A DNA stretch of 64,000 nt. Source: Leifsonia shinshuensis (GTDB lineage: Bacteria; Actinomycetota; Actinomycetes; Actinomycetales; Microbacteriaceae). Location of the stretch: positions 3,162,001 to 3,226,000 of the forward strand of contig NZ_JACCFL010000001.1 in NCBI RefSeq assembly GCF_013410375.1, written 5' to 3'. The stretch's first letter is position 1. Every line of letters begins with the position of its first letter. The translations under genes and the position numbers were made by a program. Below, piece after piece: positions 37,358-45,112 of this stretch. Under the pieces are notes generated by a model that was given only the letters and a program-made list of their open reading frames with translations, was not told the origin of the DNA and ran no database searches.

Positions 37358-37999
37358 CTAGGTGTTCTCGATCCAGCACTTCGTGACGGCCTCTTCGTCG
37401 GCAGCGCTCTGGGCGCCGAACTGCTTGCCTTCGTTCTGCTCGAGATCCGCCAGGAACTGGTCGTAGCTGGTGTCCGCCGGCACGAGCTTGCGATCGATGA
37501 GGCACGCGAGCACGGCGCGCTGAACGGCGTCGGCGTCCGGTCTGTCCGACCCGCCGTTGAGGTACGCGTAGACCTCGTTGATGAACGCGCTGGTCTTCTG
37601 ATAGCACGCGAGGTCCGCGGCCTGGCGCGTCTTCTTCGCCGCCTCCGATTCGTTGGAATCGGCATCGAAGGCCATCAGGACCTTGCTGCCGTCGTAGAGC
37701 AGGTCGGCGGCGTACCCCTGCTCGTCCAGGCACGCCTTGTAACGGTTGTTCGCTTCCTTCCAGTCCGCCTCACTGATGCTGCCCGTCTCGCGGGCTTTCG
37801 TGAGCACTTCCTTCTGGAACTCGGACTTCGCCTGACGCAGACCATCGGAGATCAGGCTGTCCAGTGTCGGCGCGGCGTCCGACGACACAGCGGGCTGAGC
37901 CGTGGTCATCGCGTCCGGGACCGCGGAGCACCCGCTCACGACGAGTGCCGCCCCCAGCGCGAGTCCGGCCAGGGACCGTCGGGTGAAATGTCTTGCCAT
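37358..37999 (-). CDS. Secreted lipoprotein of the peptide/ABC locus, unrecognised
   Basis: 213 aa. A basic N-terminus is followed by a hydrophobic segment and the lipobox VVSGC (Cys ~24), so it should be lipid-anchored outside the membrane. The mature part is acidic and helical, with three Cys residues (in YKACLDEQGY, DLACYQKT and LACLIDRK) plus one in the C-terminal KCWIENT. No domain was recognised. It lies 82 bases downstream of the secreted two-cysteine peptide gene, separated by a hairpin, and is the last gene of the export/sensing locus. An immunity or receptor role for that peptide is a reasonable guess only. Confidence 0.82.
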   Translation of the reverse strand: MARHFTRRSLAGLALGAALVVSGCSAVPDAMTTAQPAVSSDAAPTLDSLISDGLRQAKSEFQKEVLTKARETGSISEADWKEANNRYKACLDEQGYAADLLYDGSKVLMAFDADSNESEAAKKTRQAADLACYQKTSAFINEVYAYLNGGSDRPDADAVQRAVLACLIDRKLVPADTSYDQFLADLEQNEGKQFGAQSAADEEAVTKCWIENT

Positions 38000-38020
38000 G
38001 TCAACTGCTCTCGGAGAAGG

Positions 38021-38057
38021 GGGGCGTGGACGACGCGCGACGCGCCGCCCACGCCCC
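38021..38057 (-). terminator. GC-rich hairpin between secreted-peptide and lipoprotein genes
   Basis: GGGGCGTGG (38021-38029) pairs exactly with CCACGCCCC (38049-38057); the 19-base interior is itself self-complementary in part (CGACGCGCG/CGCGCC). It lacks a T-run. It may attenuate transcription after the peptide gene or protect its mRNA end, like the hairpin in the 3858-3886 locus. Confidence 0.55.
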
Positions 38058-38080
38058 GTGGGGTCAGTGGTCGAGTGAGC

Positions 38081-38398
38081 TCACCAGCGGGCGGCGGCCT
38101 CGTACAGGCGAGACCCCGCCGTCCAGTTGACGGACACCCAGGTCCCGTAGACCGTGCCGCTGACGTACTTCCCCTGGCCGTTGATGACCCGGGCGACCTC
38201 GGCCTGCGCAAACCCGCAGGGGTTGTTCGCGTAGGCGTAGCCGGGGCTCAACGTCGACGAGCCGCAGACCGCGGCATTCGACGCGGGCGCAGCGGCGACC
38301 TGCGCCGCGAGAAGGCCGCCGGTGGCGAGCACTCCTGCGAGCAGCATGGTGCGCAGCCGGCGCGAGACCCGGCCCGTGCTCATGGTGGTAGCAGTCAT
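38081..38398 (-). CDS. Secreted two-cysteine peptide, unrecognised
   Basis: 105 aa from ATG 38398 with AGAGGA upstream. Residues 1-43 are a classic signal peptide: basic RVSRRLRT, hydrophobic MLLAGVLATGGLLAAQVAAA, and a likely cut at ASNAA before Val44. The mature ~62 residues hold only two cysteines (Cys45, Cys61), so one disulfide is likely, plus aromatic and small residues (VYGTWVSVNWTAGSRLYE). It is co-translated, through a 26-codon frame, with a MacB-like permease, ABC ATPase and adaptor, and a two-component system lies upstream. This is the layout of lactococcin-972-type bacteriocin or peptide-stress loci, but the mature sequence does not show that family's pattern to me. Function unknown. 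Confidence 0.8.
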   Translation of the reverse strand: MTATTMSTGRVSRRLRTMLLAGVLATGGLLAAQVAAAPASNAAVCGSSTLSPGYAYANNPCGFAQAEVARVINGQGKYVSGTVYGTWVSVNWTAGSRLYEAAARW

Positions 38399-38475
38399 CG
38401 TTGTTCCTCTTTCTCTTTCTGGTGATGTGTCCCGCTGCCGATGGGGCGGCGGCCCCCGCCTGTGCTGGTGTTCAT
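38395..38475 (-). CDS. 26-codon linking frame between permease and secreted peptide
   Basis: ATG at 38475 overlaps the permease stop as ATGA, and its own TGA (38395-38397) overlaps the secreted-peptide ATG as ATGA. The product is very basic and hydrophilic (RRPIG near its middle, KEKEEQR at its end) and is probably not functional as a protein. Having ATGA junctions at both ends in the same locus suggests that ribosomes are handed from the permease to the peptide gene through this frame. Confidence 0.45.
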   Translation of the reverse strand: MNTSTGGGRRPIGSGTHHQKEKEEQR

Positions 38476-39563
38476 CGGCCCTTGAAGTACGAGAACAAAC
38501 GTTGTTCGCGTATTGCGAGAGCCGCCACCAGCGCCCCGAGGACGGCCCCGGAGACAGTCAGGACGGGAGTCGATGAGGCGGTCAAGACCACCGGAAGGTG
38601 GTCTGCAGCCGCCAAGCCCGAGGTGAGGACCGCGATCACGGGGATCGTGGTGACCGCGCCTGCCGTGGACCACGCGAGGGTCTCCAGCAGGAGCGTCGCG
38701 GCTTGGTCGCGCTTGCGGACTCCGGAGTGGAGCGCGGACGCGATCTCGAGCCGGCGCGCCCACACCGCGACGAATCCCGCGAACGAGCCGAGGATCAGGC
38801 CGGCTGCCGAGAACGCGACAGCGGTGCGGGTCCGATAGGCCTCGGCGGGGTCGATCGCCACGCCGAGGACCGTGTTGTGCTGGGAGAGCTTCGGCGCGGT
38901 GTCCGCGACGATGGAGTTCGCCGCGATCGTCGTGTAGAGCAGTTCGGTCGTCGCCCGGCTCACCGGGAACGCGTCCATCCAGCACTGATCGAACGGAGTG
39001 TCCGGGCTGGTCGGCGCGATCGCGGCGTAGCCGAGGCCGCGGGAGCGCCCGTCGTCGGGGTACTCGAACGTGCCGCCGAGCCGGGTCGGCCCGTCCGCGG
39101 TGTGGATCGGGTCTCCCGTCCGGAGTCCGAGCGTCTCGGCGACCGTTCTCGGCAGGAGGAGGCCGGAAGCGGCGCGGCCGCTCGATTCGGGGAGCATCGC
39201 CGAGAACCCGGGCGATGCGGTGAAGGACGGGAGCGGGTTCCCCGGGACGCCCGCGACGCTCAGCGGGGTCGCCTCCGGCTTCAGCGCGCCGGCCGCACGC
39301 ACCCCGTGCTGGCTCGCGAGCGCGTCGCACAGCCGCCCGTCGATCCCGTCCTCGACCGTGAGGATCGTGATGGAGGCGCCGCGCTCCCGGAATTCGTCTG
39401 CCCGGGTGATGACGCCGTTCATCGCGATCGCGTCCAGGCCGGCGAGGACCCCGGAGACGACGGCGATCAGGGCCGCGAGCAGGACCGCGCGGCTGGTGCC
39501 CGTCGCGATGTTCCGCGCGGCTTCCCTGCGCACCTCCGTGAAGCGCATACCGGCGCCGGTCAT
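38472..39563 (-). CDS. FtsX/MacB-like ABC transporter permease
   Basis: 363 aa from ATG 39563, overlapping the ATPase stop as ATGA. One transmembrane helix near 28-48 is followed by a ~190-residue extracytoplasmic domain. Three C-terminal helices follow (~245-265, ~292-318, ~330-350), the FtsX/MacB topology. Such permeases are mechanotransmission pumps acting on extracytoplasmic peptides, lipoproteins or antibiotics rather than cytoplasmic substrates. With the ATPase and adaptor it forms a complete MacAB-like unit placed directly before a secreted peptide gene. Confidence 0.85.
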   Translation of the reverse strand: MTGAGMRFTEVRREAARNIATGTSRAVLLAALIAVVSGVLAGLDAIAMNGVITRADEFRERGASITILTVEDGIDGRLCDALASQHGVRAAGALKPEATPLSVAGVPGNPLPSFTASPGFSAMLPESSGRAASGLLLPRTVAETLGLRTGDPIHTADGPTRLGGTFEYPDDGRSRGLGYAAIAPTSPDTPFDQCWMDAFPVSRATTELLYTTIAANSIVADTAPKLSQHNTVLGVAIDPAEAYRTRTAVAFSAAGLILGSFAGFVAVWARRLEIASALHSGVRKRDQAATLLLETLAWSTAGAVTTIPVIAVLTSGLAAADHLPVVLTASSTPVLTVSGAVLGALVAALAIREQRLFSYFKGR

Positions 39564-40162
39564 GTCGGCGCCCCGAGATCGATGAGGTCCGTGCACGCAT
39601 CGCGGGTGCGGGCATCGTGGGTCGCGACGACGATGATCACGCCGTCCGTCGCGATTCTCGACAGCGTGTCGCTCACGACGGCGGACGTGCGCTGATCGAG
39701 CTGCGCGGTCGGCTCGTCGACGAGCAGCAGATCCGGCGCCGTCGCGATGCCGCGGGCGAGCATCAGCCGCTGCGCCTCGCCGCCGGACAACGCACGGAAC
39801 GGCCGATCCGCTGCGGGACCGAGGCCGAAACGGGCGAGCAGCGCGCGCGCCGACGTCTCGGCATCGGATCTCGTCGATCCCCGCGCGATGAGCGGGAGCA
39901 CGACATGATCGAGTGCGCTGCGTCGTGCGACGCCGTGCGGGTTCTGGAAGACCCAGCCGACTCGCTCGACATCCTCGCGGACGACCTCGCCCGCCGTCGG
40001 CGTGATCCAGCCGGCGAGCATTCCCAGCAGCGTCGACTTCCCGGACCCGGACGGTCCGGTGAGCGCGTAGACCCGGCCGGGTTCGAGCGTCGCGGAGACA
40101 CCCTCGAAGAGGGGCGACCCCGAGCCGAAACGGTGTCCGAGCTCGCGGAGCGTCACGTGCAT
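39560..40162 (-). CDS. ABC transporter ATP-binding protein (MacB/LolD type)
   Basis: 200 aa. Walker A GPSGSGKS is at 36-43, the Q-loop FQNPHG at ~72-77, signature LSGGE at 125-129, Walker B LLLVDEP at ~145-151 and the switch His in VVATHDA. The short length and motif spacing fit the MacB/LolD subgroup that drives FtsX-like permeases. The start overlaps the adaptor gene's end by 10 bases and the stop overlaps the permease start by ATGA. Confidence 0.93.
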   Translation of the reverse strand: MHVTLRELGHRFGSGSPLFEGVSATLEPGRVYALTGPSGSGKSTLLGMLAGWITPTAGEVVREDVERVGWVFQNPHGVARRSALDHVVLPLIARGSTRSDAETSARALLARFGLGPAADRPFRALSGGEAQRLMLARGIATAPDLLLVDEPTAQLDQRTSAVVSDTLSRIATDGVIIVVATHDARTRDACTDLIDLGAPT

Positions 40163-41241
40163 GTCAGACTCCGCTCCGGACGGGCCAGGGCCTCATCGGC
40201 GACCGGGCCGGAATCGGATTCGAACGTCACGTAGGACCGCCCCAGCTTGGAGGAGACGACCGTGACCGGGACGGGCGCGCCGCTGGTCGGCTGGAGACAT
40301 CCTGTCTTCTCCCCCGTCATCGCGACCGCCGAGGGCGGGACCGGATAGACCGTCACCGGCGCCACCAGGACGAGCTCGGCCTGCAGGGCTTCGTCGTCGG
40401 GAGACTGCGCATAGCGCGCGAGAGCATCCGTAGCCGAGAGCGCTGCAACACCGTCGACCGTGAGCCGGCCGTTCCGATCGATCTCGACGTCGGTGGAGTC
40501 GACCACGAGCTTGCGCGCTCCGGGCACGAGACCCGCGGGGTAGCTCTTCACCGCACCGGAGAGCAGGGCACTGGGGAGCGTCGCCACGGCAGTGCCCCTC
40601 TCGACGACCTGACCGAGCTGGACGGGGCACGCCGCGGCGGTCACTTCGGCCGCGGGCAGCCACATGGCCTGGGACAACGCGAACGTTCCGTACTCGGTCT
40701 CCCCGCCCGCCTGCTCGACCAGCCGGTCCCAGGCGGCCCAGGTGCGCCGATCGAAGCGCCCGGTCTCCGCGACATCGTGGCCCAGCCGGGCGAGTTCGCG
40801 CTGGAGGGCTTCGACGTCTGCGCCCTTCGCTCCGACGGACAGGTCCCGCCACAGCGGGGTCTCCGTGTGCAGGTTCACGATCGGGCTCTGGTCGATCGTG
40901 AAGGTGCGCTGTCCCGACGCCAGGGCGGATCCGGGCGCGCAGGCGGATCCGGTCACGGTCCCGCTCAGCGGGGCCGACAACGACGCCGGCTCACCGAGCT
41001 CCACTGCCAGGTTCACCGAACGTGTGTCGGCCAATTGCTCGGGGACGAGCGGAACGGTCACCGGCGCCGCCGCGGTCGCGAGGGAGGCGGGAACCGGACG
41101 GTACAGCGAGAACGCGACGACGGCGCCCACCACGGCGGCGACCGCGACACACACGAGCACGACCGCGGCGTCGATCCTCCTGCGAGCTGCGGGGACGACG
41201 TCTGCGGTCCCGCGCTCGACCTGCTGCGTCGAGTCGTGCAT
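40153..41241 (-). CDS. Membrane-anchored peptidoglycan-binding adaptor protein (MacA/HlyD-like)
   Basis: 362 aa from ATG 41241, preceded by AGGAG. One N-terminal membrane anchor (~24-48) is followed by an extracytoplasmic part. A peptidoglycan-binding-1-like segment lies at ~125-165 (LSVGAKGADVEALQRELARLGHD-type, then FDRRTWAAWDRL). Lipoyl/barrel-like strands lie on either side (ELGEPASLSAPLSGTVTG and LGQVVERGTAVATLPS). This architecture is the usual partner of actinobacterial MacB-type exporters and antimicrobial-peptide efflux units. Two Cys pairs are possible outside. It opens the transport operon under what looks like a response-regulator-controlled leader. Confidence 0.82.
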   Translation of the reverse strand: MHDSTQQVERGTADVVPAARRRIDAAVVLVCVAVAAVVGAVVAFSLYRPVPASLATAAAPVTVPLVPEQLADTRSVNLAVELGEPASLSAPLSGTVTGSACAPGSALASGQRTFTIDQSPIVNLHTETPLWRDLSVGAKGADVEALQRELARLGHDVAETGRFDRRTWAAWDRLVEQAGGETEYGTFALSQAMWLPAAEVTAAACPVQLGQVVERGTAVATLPSALLSGAVKSYPAGLVPGARKLVVDSTDVEIDRNGRLTVDGVAALSATDALARYAQSPDDEALQAELVLVAPVTVYPVPPSAVAMTGEKTGCLQPTSGAPVPVTVVSSKLGRSYVTFESDSGPVADEALARPERSLTCT

Positions 41242-41310
41242 CCGGAAGGCTCCTCTTCGCACCGCGGTCGCGATGCCACGATCAGCCTGCCCGGACGGTG
41301 GTCACCCTCC

Positions 41311-41340
41311 GGTAACGCGAAATGTCACCTCGCTGTTACC
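41311..41340 (-). promoter_or_regulatory. Possible response-regulator site before the transport operon
   Basis: GGTAAC (41311-41316) and GTTACC (41335-41340) form an inverted repeat with an 18-base spacer, and GTCACC occurs at 41301-41306 and 41324-41329. The area spans the end of the kinase gene and the 83-base leader of the adaptor gene. OmpR-type regulators bind repeats of this size; assignment to this one is inference. Confidence 0.4.
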
Positions 41341-42557
41341 TCGCCCTCGGGCGCCCGGCGTGGGCTCGTCGGCAGCGCGACCGCCGCCGTCAGCCCGCCG
41401 CCTCTCCGCGCTGTGAGGGAGACCGCGCCGCCGTGCAGGGTGGCGATGCTCTCCACGAGGGTCAGCCCGAGTCCGCTTCCCGCGTCGCCCCCGTCGTCGG
41501 GGCGCAGTCGCGAGCGGTCGCCGCGGTGGAACGGCTCGCTGAGGTGGGCGACCTGCTCGGCCGTCAGTTCGATGGGGCCGGAGTTCTCCACAACGAGGTC
41601 GACGCGTTCATGGTCCGCGGACACGCGGATTCGCACGAAGCCTCGATCGACGTTGTGCCGGATCGCGTTCCCGACGAGGTTCGCCACCAGAGACTGGAGG
41701 AGCGACGGATTGCCGGTGACGGTCACAGGGGCGGACGGGAGCTCGCAGCTCACCGCCAGCTCCCGGCGTGCGGCCGGGTCCGCGCAGTCGGCGACCGTAC
41801 GCCGGATCAGGGCAGCGAGCTCGACAGGGCTGCGAGGCAGGTCGGCGAGCGCGCGTCCCTGGGCGACGATGAGAAGCGCGTCGACAAGCTCCTCCAGCCG
41901 GCGGTTGGCCGCGAAGATCCTGTCGATGTCGGGTCGCAGGTCGGCGGGCACCCGCTGCTCGCGGATGGCGAGCTGCAGAGCCACCCGTGCGGTGGTGAGC
42001 GGCGTGCGGAGCTCATGCGACGCGTTCGCGATGAACGCCTCCTGCCGCAGGAACGCTCCCTCGAGACGTTCCACCATCGCGTCGATCGCCGAACCGAGCC
42101 GCGTGATCTCATCGTCCGGACCGTCCAGGTGCAGCCGCTTCGAGAGGTCGCGCTCGGTGATCGCGTTGGTCGCGCTCGTCACCGACGCGATCCGTCTGAA
42201 CGGAGCCTTGGACACCAGCCTCGAGCCGACGATCGCGACGGCTGTCGCGAGGGCCAGGATGAACCCGGACCACCACAGCATGCCCGCGAGAACCTCCGAG
42301 ACGACCGGATCCTCCTGGGTCCAGCGCGGACCGTGCGTGATGAGCGGGGACGCCGGTGGGTCCTCGGCCGATTCGAGGCCGGCGCTGCTGCGCGAGGATT
42401 CGGCCTGTCGGTTCTGCTCGGTCACCGCCTCTGCGAGGAGTCGCTGGAGCACGAGGTACTGGGTGATGAGCAGGATCGCGCCGCCCGCCAGCACGATCCC
42501 GCCGGTGGTGACGGCGAGCTGCCGACGATACCCCAACCGCTGCCAGAGTCTCCGCAT
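41325..42557 (-). CDS. Sensor histidine kinase of the peptide/ABC locus
   Basis: 410 aa. Transmembrane helices at ~16-38 and ~93-111 flank a ~50-residue outside loop, too small for a folded ligand domain, so it may sense peptide at the membrane or through the ABC unit. HAMP at ~112-165 is followed by the phosphoacceptor His181 in NASHELRTPL. The ATPase domain has NLVGNAIRHN (N-box), a G1-like VENSGPI and DGGDAGSGLGLTLV (G2). It is separated by one base from the response regulator gene upstream and is followed, after 83 bases, by the adaptor, ATPase and permease genes, which are its likely targets. Confidence 0.92.
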   Translation of the reverse strand: MRRLWQRLGYRRQLAVTTGGIVLAGGAILLITQYLVLQRLLAEAVTEQNRQAESSRSSAGLESAEDPPASPLITHGPRWTQEDPVVSEVLAGMLWWSGFILALATAVAIVGSRLVSKAPFRRIASVTSATNAITERDLSKRLHLDGPDDEITRLGSAIDAMVERLEGAFLRQEAFIANASHELRTPLTTARVALQLAIREQRVPADLRPDIDRIFAANRRLEELVDALLIVAQGRALADLPRSPVELAALIRRTVADCADPAARRELAVSCELPSAPVTVTGNPSLLQSLVANLVGNAIRHNVDRGFVRIRVSADHERVDLVVENSGPIELTAEQVAHLSEPFHRGDRSRLRPDDGGDAGSGLGLTLVESIATLHGGAVSLTARRGGGLTAAVALPTSPRRAPEGEVTAR

Positions 42558-42558
42558 C

Positions 42559-43224
42559 TCAGGCGATCCGGTAGCCCACGCCGTGCACCGTCACGATCCG
42601 CGAAGCACCGACCTTCTTGCGGAGCGAGTGCACGACGGTCTTCACGACCGCCTCGTCCACGTCCACGTCGGAGCCCCAGCCCGCGTCGAGCAGTGCGACC
42701 AGGCCGACGGCGTCGCCGTTCGCACGGAGGAGCTCGGCGAGCACGGCGAACTCCTTGGGCCGCAGATGCACCGGCTGCTCGTCGCACCAGGCGAGATGCG
42801 CCCCCGGCGAGAGGCGGAGTCCGCCGCGTCGGTAGCCGCCCTCCCGGCCGGTGAGCCGACGGGTGAGGGCCCGGAGACGGGCGAGCAGCACGTCATAGTC
42901 GAACGGCTTGGCGAGATAGTCGTCCGCGCCGAGCTCGAGGCCGGCGATCTGGTCCGCACTCTCGGCAGCCGCCGTGAGCATCAGCACGCGGACGGAGCTC
43001 CCGGAGTCCCGCAGCGATCGAGCCACGATGTCGCCGTGAAGGATCGGCAGGTCGCGGTCGAGCAGCAGCACGTCGTAGTTGCCCTGTTCGAGGAACGTCA
43101 GCGCGCTCGCGCCGTCATGCACGACGTCGACGTGATAGCCCTCGCTCGCGAGCCCTCTGCTCAAGAGATCCGCGAGAGGAGCCTCGTCCTCCGCAACGAG
43201 CAACCGGGTTCCGGCATTCGGCAT
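42559..43224 (-). CDS. OmpR-family response regulator of the peptide/ABC locus
   Basis: 221 aa. Receiver domain with phosphoacceptor Asp56 (DVLLLDRDLP), acidic pocket near 12-14 and Lys106 (AKPFDYD). A C-terminal winged helix (~130-220) contains LRPKEFAVLAELLRANGDAV and VVKTVVHSLRKKVG followed by the wing IVTVHGVGYRIA. It is first in the transcript that includes the kinase and probably the transport genes. Upstream, minus-strand TAGTAT near 43268 may be its -10 box. It likely controls the locus in response to cell-envelope or peptide stress. Confidence 0.94.
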   Translation of the reverse strand: MPNAGTRLLVAEDEAPLADLLSRGLASEGYHVDVVHDGASALTFLEQGNYDVLLLDRDLPILHGDIVARSLRDSGSSVRVLMLTAAAESADQIAGLELGADDYLAKPFDYDVLLARLRALTRRLTGREGGYRRGGLRLSPGAHLAWCDEQPVHLRPKEFAVLAELLRANGDAVGLVALLDAGWGSDVDVDEAVVKTVVHSLRKKVGASRIVTVHGVGYRIA

Positions 43225-43305
43225 CTTCGTCCCCCTCGTCTTGCACGCCTCCCTGCTGCGTATTCGATACTAGATGCTCAGCTCGTCACACCTCACACCC
43301 GACCC

Positions 43306-44082
43306 TCAGCGGAGCGCGAGGAAGGCGCGCACCGCGGCCAGGACCTCCGGCGTGTCCAGGTGCAGGCCGTGCCGGGCGTCCAGCTCCAGCAGCCGCGCCC
43401 GCGGGATCCCGTCGGCGAGCAGCCGCGCGTGGGCGACGGGCGTGAGCGCGTCCTCCCGTCCGTGGATCACCAGCGTCTCCGCGCGGATCCGGCCCAGCGC
43501 CGCGCGGGCGTCGTGGTCGCGGCTCGCGGCGAAGTGCCCGCGCAGCGCCTCCCGCGACGCGACCCGGTCGAAGAAGCCGGTCACGGCCTGCGGGTGCGCG
43601 GCCGCCCAGTCCGCGTCGAAGAACAGCGGCAGCATCCGCGCCCGGTCGCCGCTCAGCAGGTCCGCGACCACGCGCGGATCGCGCCGGTCGGCCGTGCCGC
43701 CCGCGCGGTCGCTCGCGGTCGTGCCGATGAGCACGAGCCTGCGGACCCGTGACGGGTGCTCGGCCGCCAGCCACTGCGCGACGCGCCCGCCCATCGAGTG
43801 CCCGACGACGTGCGCGGCGGCGACGCCGGCCTCGTCGAGGACCGCCAGCGCGTCGTCGGCGAACTGGCGCGTGCTGTAGCCGGCCGGGTCGCCGGCGCCG
43901 CTGGCGCCGATGCCGCGATGGTCGAAGACGATGACGCGATGATCCTCCGCCAGCGCGTCCGCGAACGGACCCCAGCCGTGCATCCCCGTGGCCTGCCCGG
44001 CGATCAGGAGCAGCGGGACGCCGGTCCCGTGCTCCTCGAAGGCGATCGGGACACCGTCGTCGGCGGAGGCGAGAGGGGGCAC
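43306..44082 (-). CDS. Alpha/beta hydrolase
   Basis: 258 aa from GTG 44082. Catalytic elements are Ser96 in VVGHSMGGRVAQW, an Asp in LVIHGREDALTPV (~205) and His in LDARHGLHLDTPE (~240), with oxyanion region LLIAGQATGMHGW near the N-terminus. Its compact size and lid fit single-domain esterases, lactonases or enol-lactone hydrolases (PcaD-like), but no aromatic-degradation genes are near. It is probably monocistronic; an 83-base gap separates it from the two-component locus transcribed in the same direction. Confidence 0.92.
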   Translation of the reverse strand: MPPLASADDGVPIAFEEHGTGVPLLLIAGQATGMHGWGPFADALAEDHRVIVFDHRGIGASGAGDPAGYSTRQFADDALAVLDEAGVAAAHVVGHSMGGRVAQWLAAEHPSRVRRLVLIGTTASDRAGGTADRRDPRVVADLLSGDRARMLPLFFDADWAAAHPQAVTGFFDRVASREALRGHFAASRDHDARAALGRIRAETLVIHGREDALTPVAHARLLADGIPRARLLELDARHGLHLDTPEVLAAVRAFLALR

Positions 44083-44165
44083 GACGAGCGAGTCTAGCGC
44101 CGGGCGACGGCGAGCATCACGACCTGCGCCGAGCGGTCACGCGACGCGGTCGGGACGCGCTGCGC

Positions 44166-44966
44166 TCACGCCGGGCTGCGCTCGCTCCGGACGGCCCGCG
44201 CGCTCCAGCGGCCGTCGGCGCGCTCCACCCGGATCGGGTGCTCGAAGGCGGCGGTCACCGTCTCGGTCGTCACGGCCTCCTCGATCGGGCCGGCCGCGAC
44301 GATTCGGCCGTGCGAGAGCAGCAGGGCGTGCGATGTGGTCTCCGGCAGCTCCTCCAGGTGGTGCGTGACGAGCACGCTGGCGAGATCGGGGACCGCGACG
44401 GAGAGTCCGTCGATCGTCTCCAGGAGCTGCTCGCGGGCCGCGACGTCCAGCCCGGTGGTCGGCTCGTCCAGGAGCAGCAGGTGCGGTTCGGAGACGAGCG
44501 CCCGGGCGATCAGCGCGCGGCCGCGCTCGCCCTGCGAGAGGGTCGGCCAGCGGGCGTCGCGGCGGTCGTCGAGCCCGATGGCGACGATGAGCTCCCGGGC
44601 GCGGGCGACCTCCGCCGCGGCCGGCTCCCAGCGCATCGGCGGTTCCAGGGTGCCGGTGATCCCGGTGAGGACGACCTCCGTCACCGTGAGCGGCGACCGC
44701 ACCGGGTGCCGCGGGTTCACGTGGCCGATGTGCCGGCGGAGCTCCTGCAGTTCGACGCGGCCGAGCCGCCTGCCGAGCACGTCGACGGTGCCGGAGGTGG
44801 GGAACGCGACGGCGCCGCAGAAGCCGAGGACCGTGCTCTTGCCCGCGCCGTTCGGCCCGAGCAGCGCCCAGTGCTCGCCCGCGCGGACCCGGAAGCCGAT
44901 GTCCTCCAGGATGTGGCGCCCCTCGCGCCGGAAGGTCACATCGCGCAGTTCGAGCACCGTCTCCAT
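44166..44966 (-). CDS. Orphan ABC ATP-binding protein
   Basis: 266 aa from ATG 44966. Walker A GPNGAGKS is at ~37-44, signature LSQGERGRALIARAL and Walker B LLLLDEPTTGLD follow, with switch LVTHHLEELPE. LSQGE and GHVNPRH-type Q-loop place it near YlmA/ModF-like stand-alone ATPases, which serve no dedicated permease. No permease or binding protein lies on either side. It may share a permease encoded elsewhere or regulate translation or repair; this cannot be decided here. The 146-base gap upstream holds its own promoter and that of the divergent coiled-coil operon. Confidence 0.88.
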   Translation of the reverse strand: METVLELRDVTFRREGRHILEDIGFRVRAGEHWALLGPNGAGKSTVLGFCGAVAFPTSGTVDVLGRRLGRVELQELRRHIGHVNPRHPVRSPLTVTEVVLTGITGTLEPPMRWEPAAAEVARARELIVAIGLDDRRDARWPTLSQGERGRALIARALVSEPHLLLLDEPTTGLDVAAREQLLETIDGLSVAVPDLASVLVTHHLEELPETTSHALLLSHGRIVAAGPIEEAVTTETVTAAFEHPIRVERADGRWSARAVRSERSPA

Positions 44967-45112
44967 GCCTCCATCCTGCCGTGTCCCGGCATCCGGCCGC
45001 GTCCGGGCGCGGTCCCGCATCGCCGGAGCACAGGTCACGGTTCGGTCTCGTACGGCACTTCGTCACCTGATGCGTAGCCGGCGCTCAGCAACGCTTCGTA
45101 CGCTCCCCCGCT

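Noticed and set aside
44166..44966. The ABC ATPase as part of the peptide export locus
   Set aside because: It lies beyond an unrelated hydrolase gene, is a different ATPase subgroup and has its own promoter gap.
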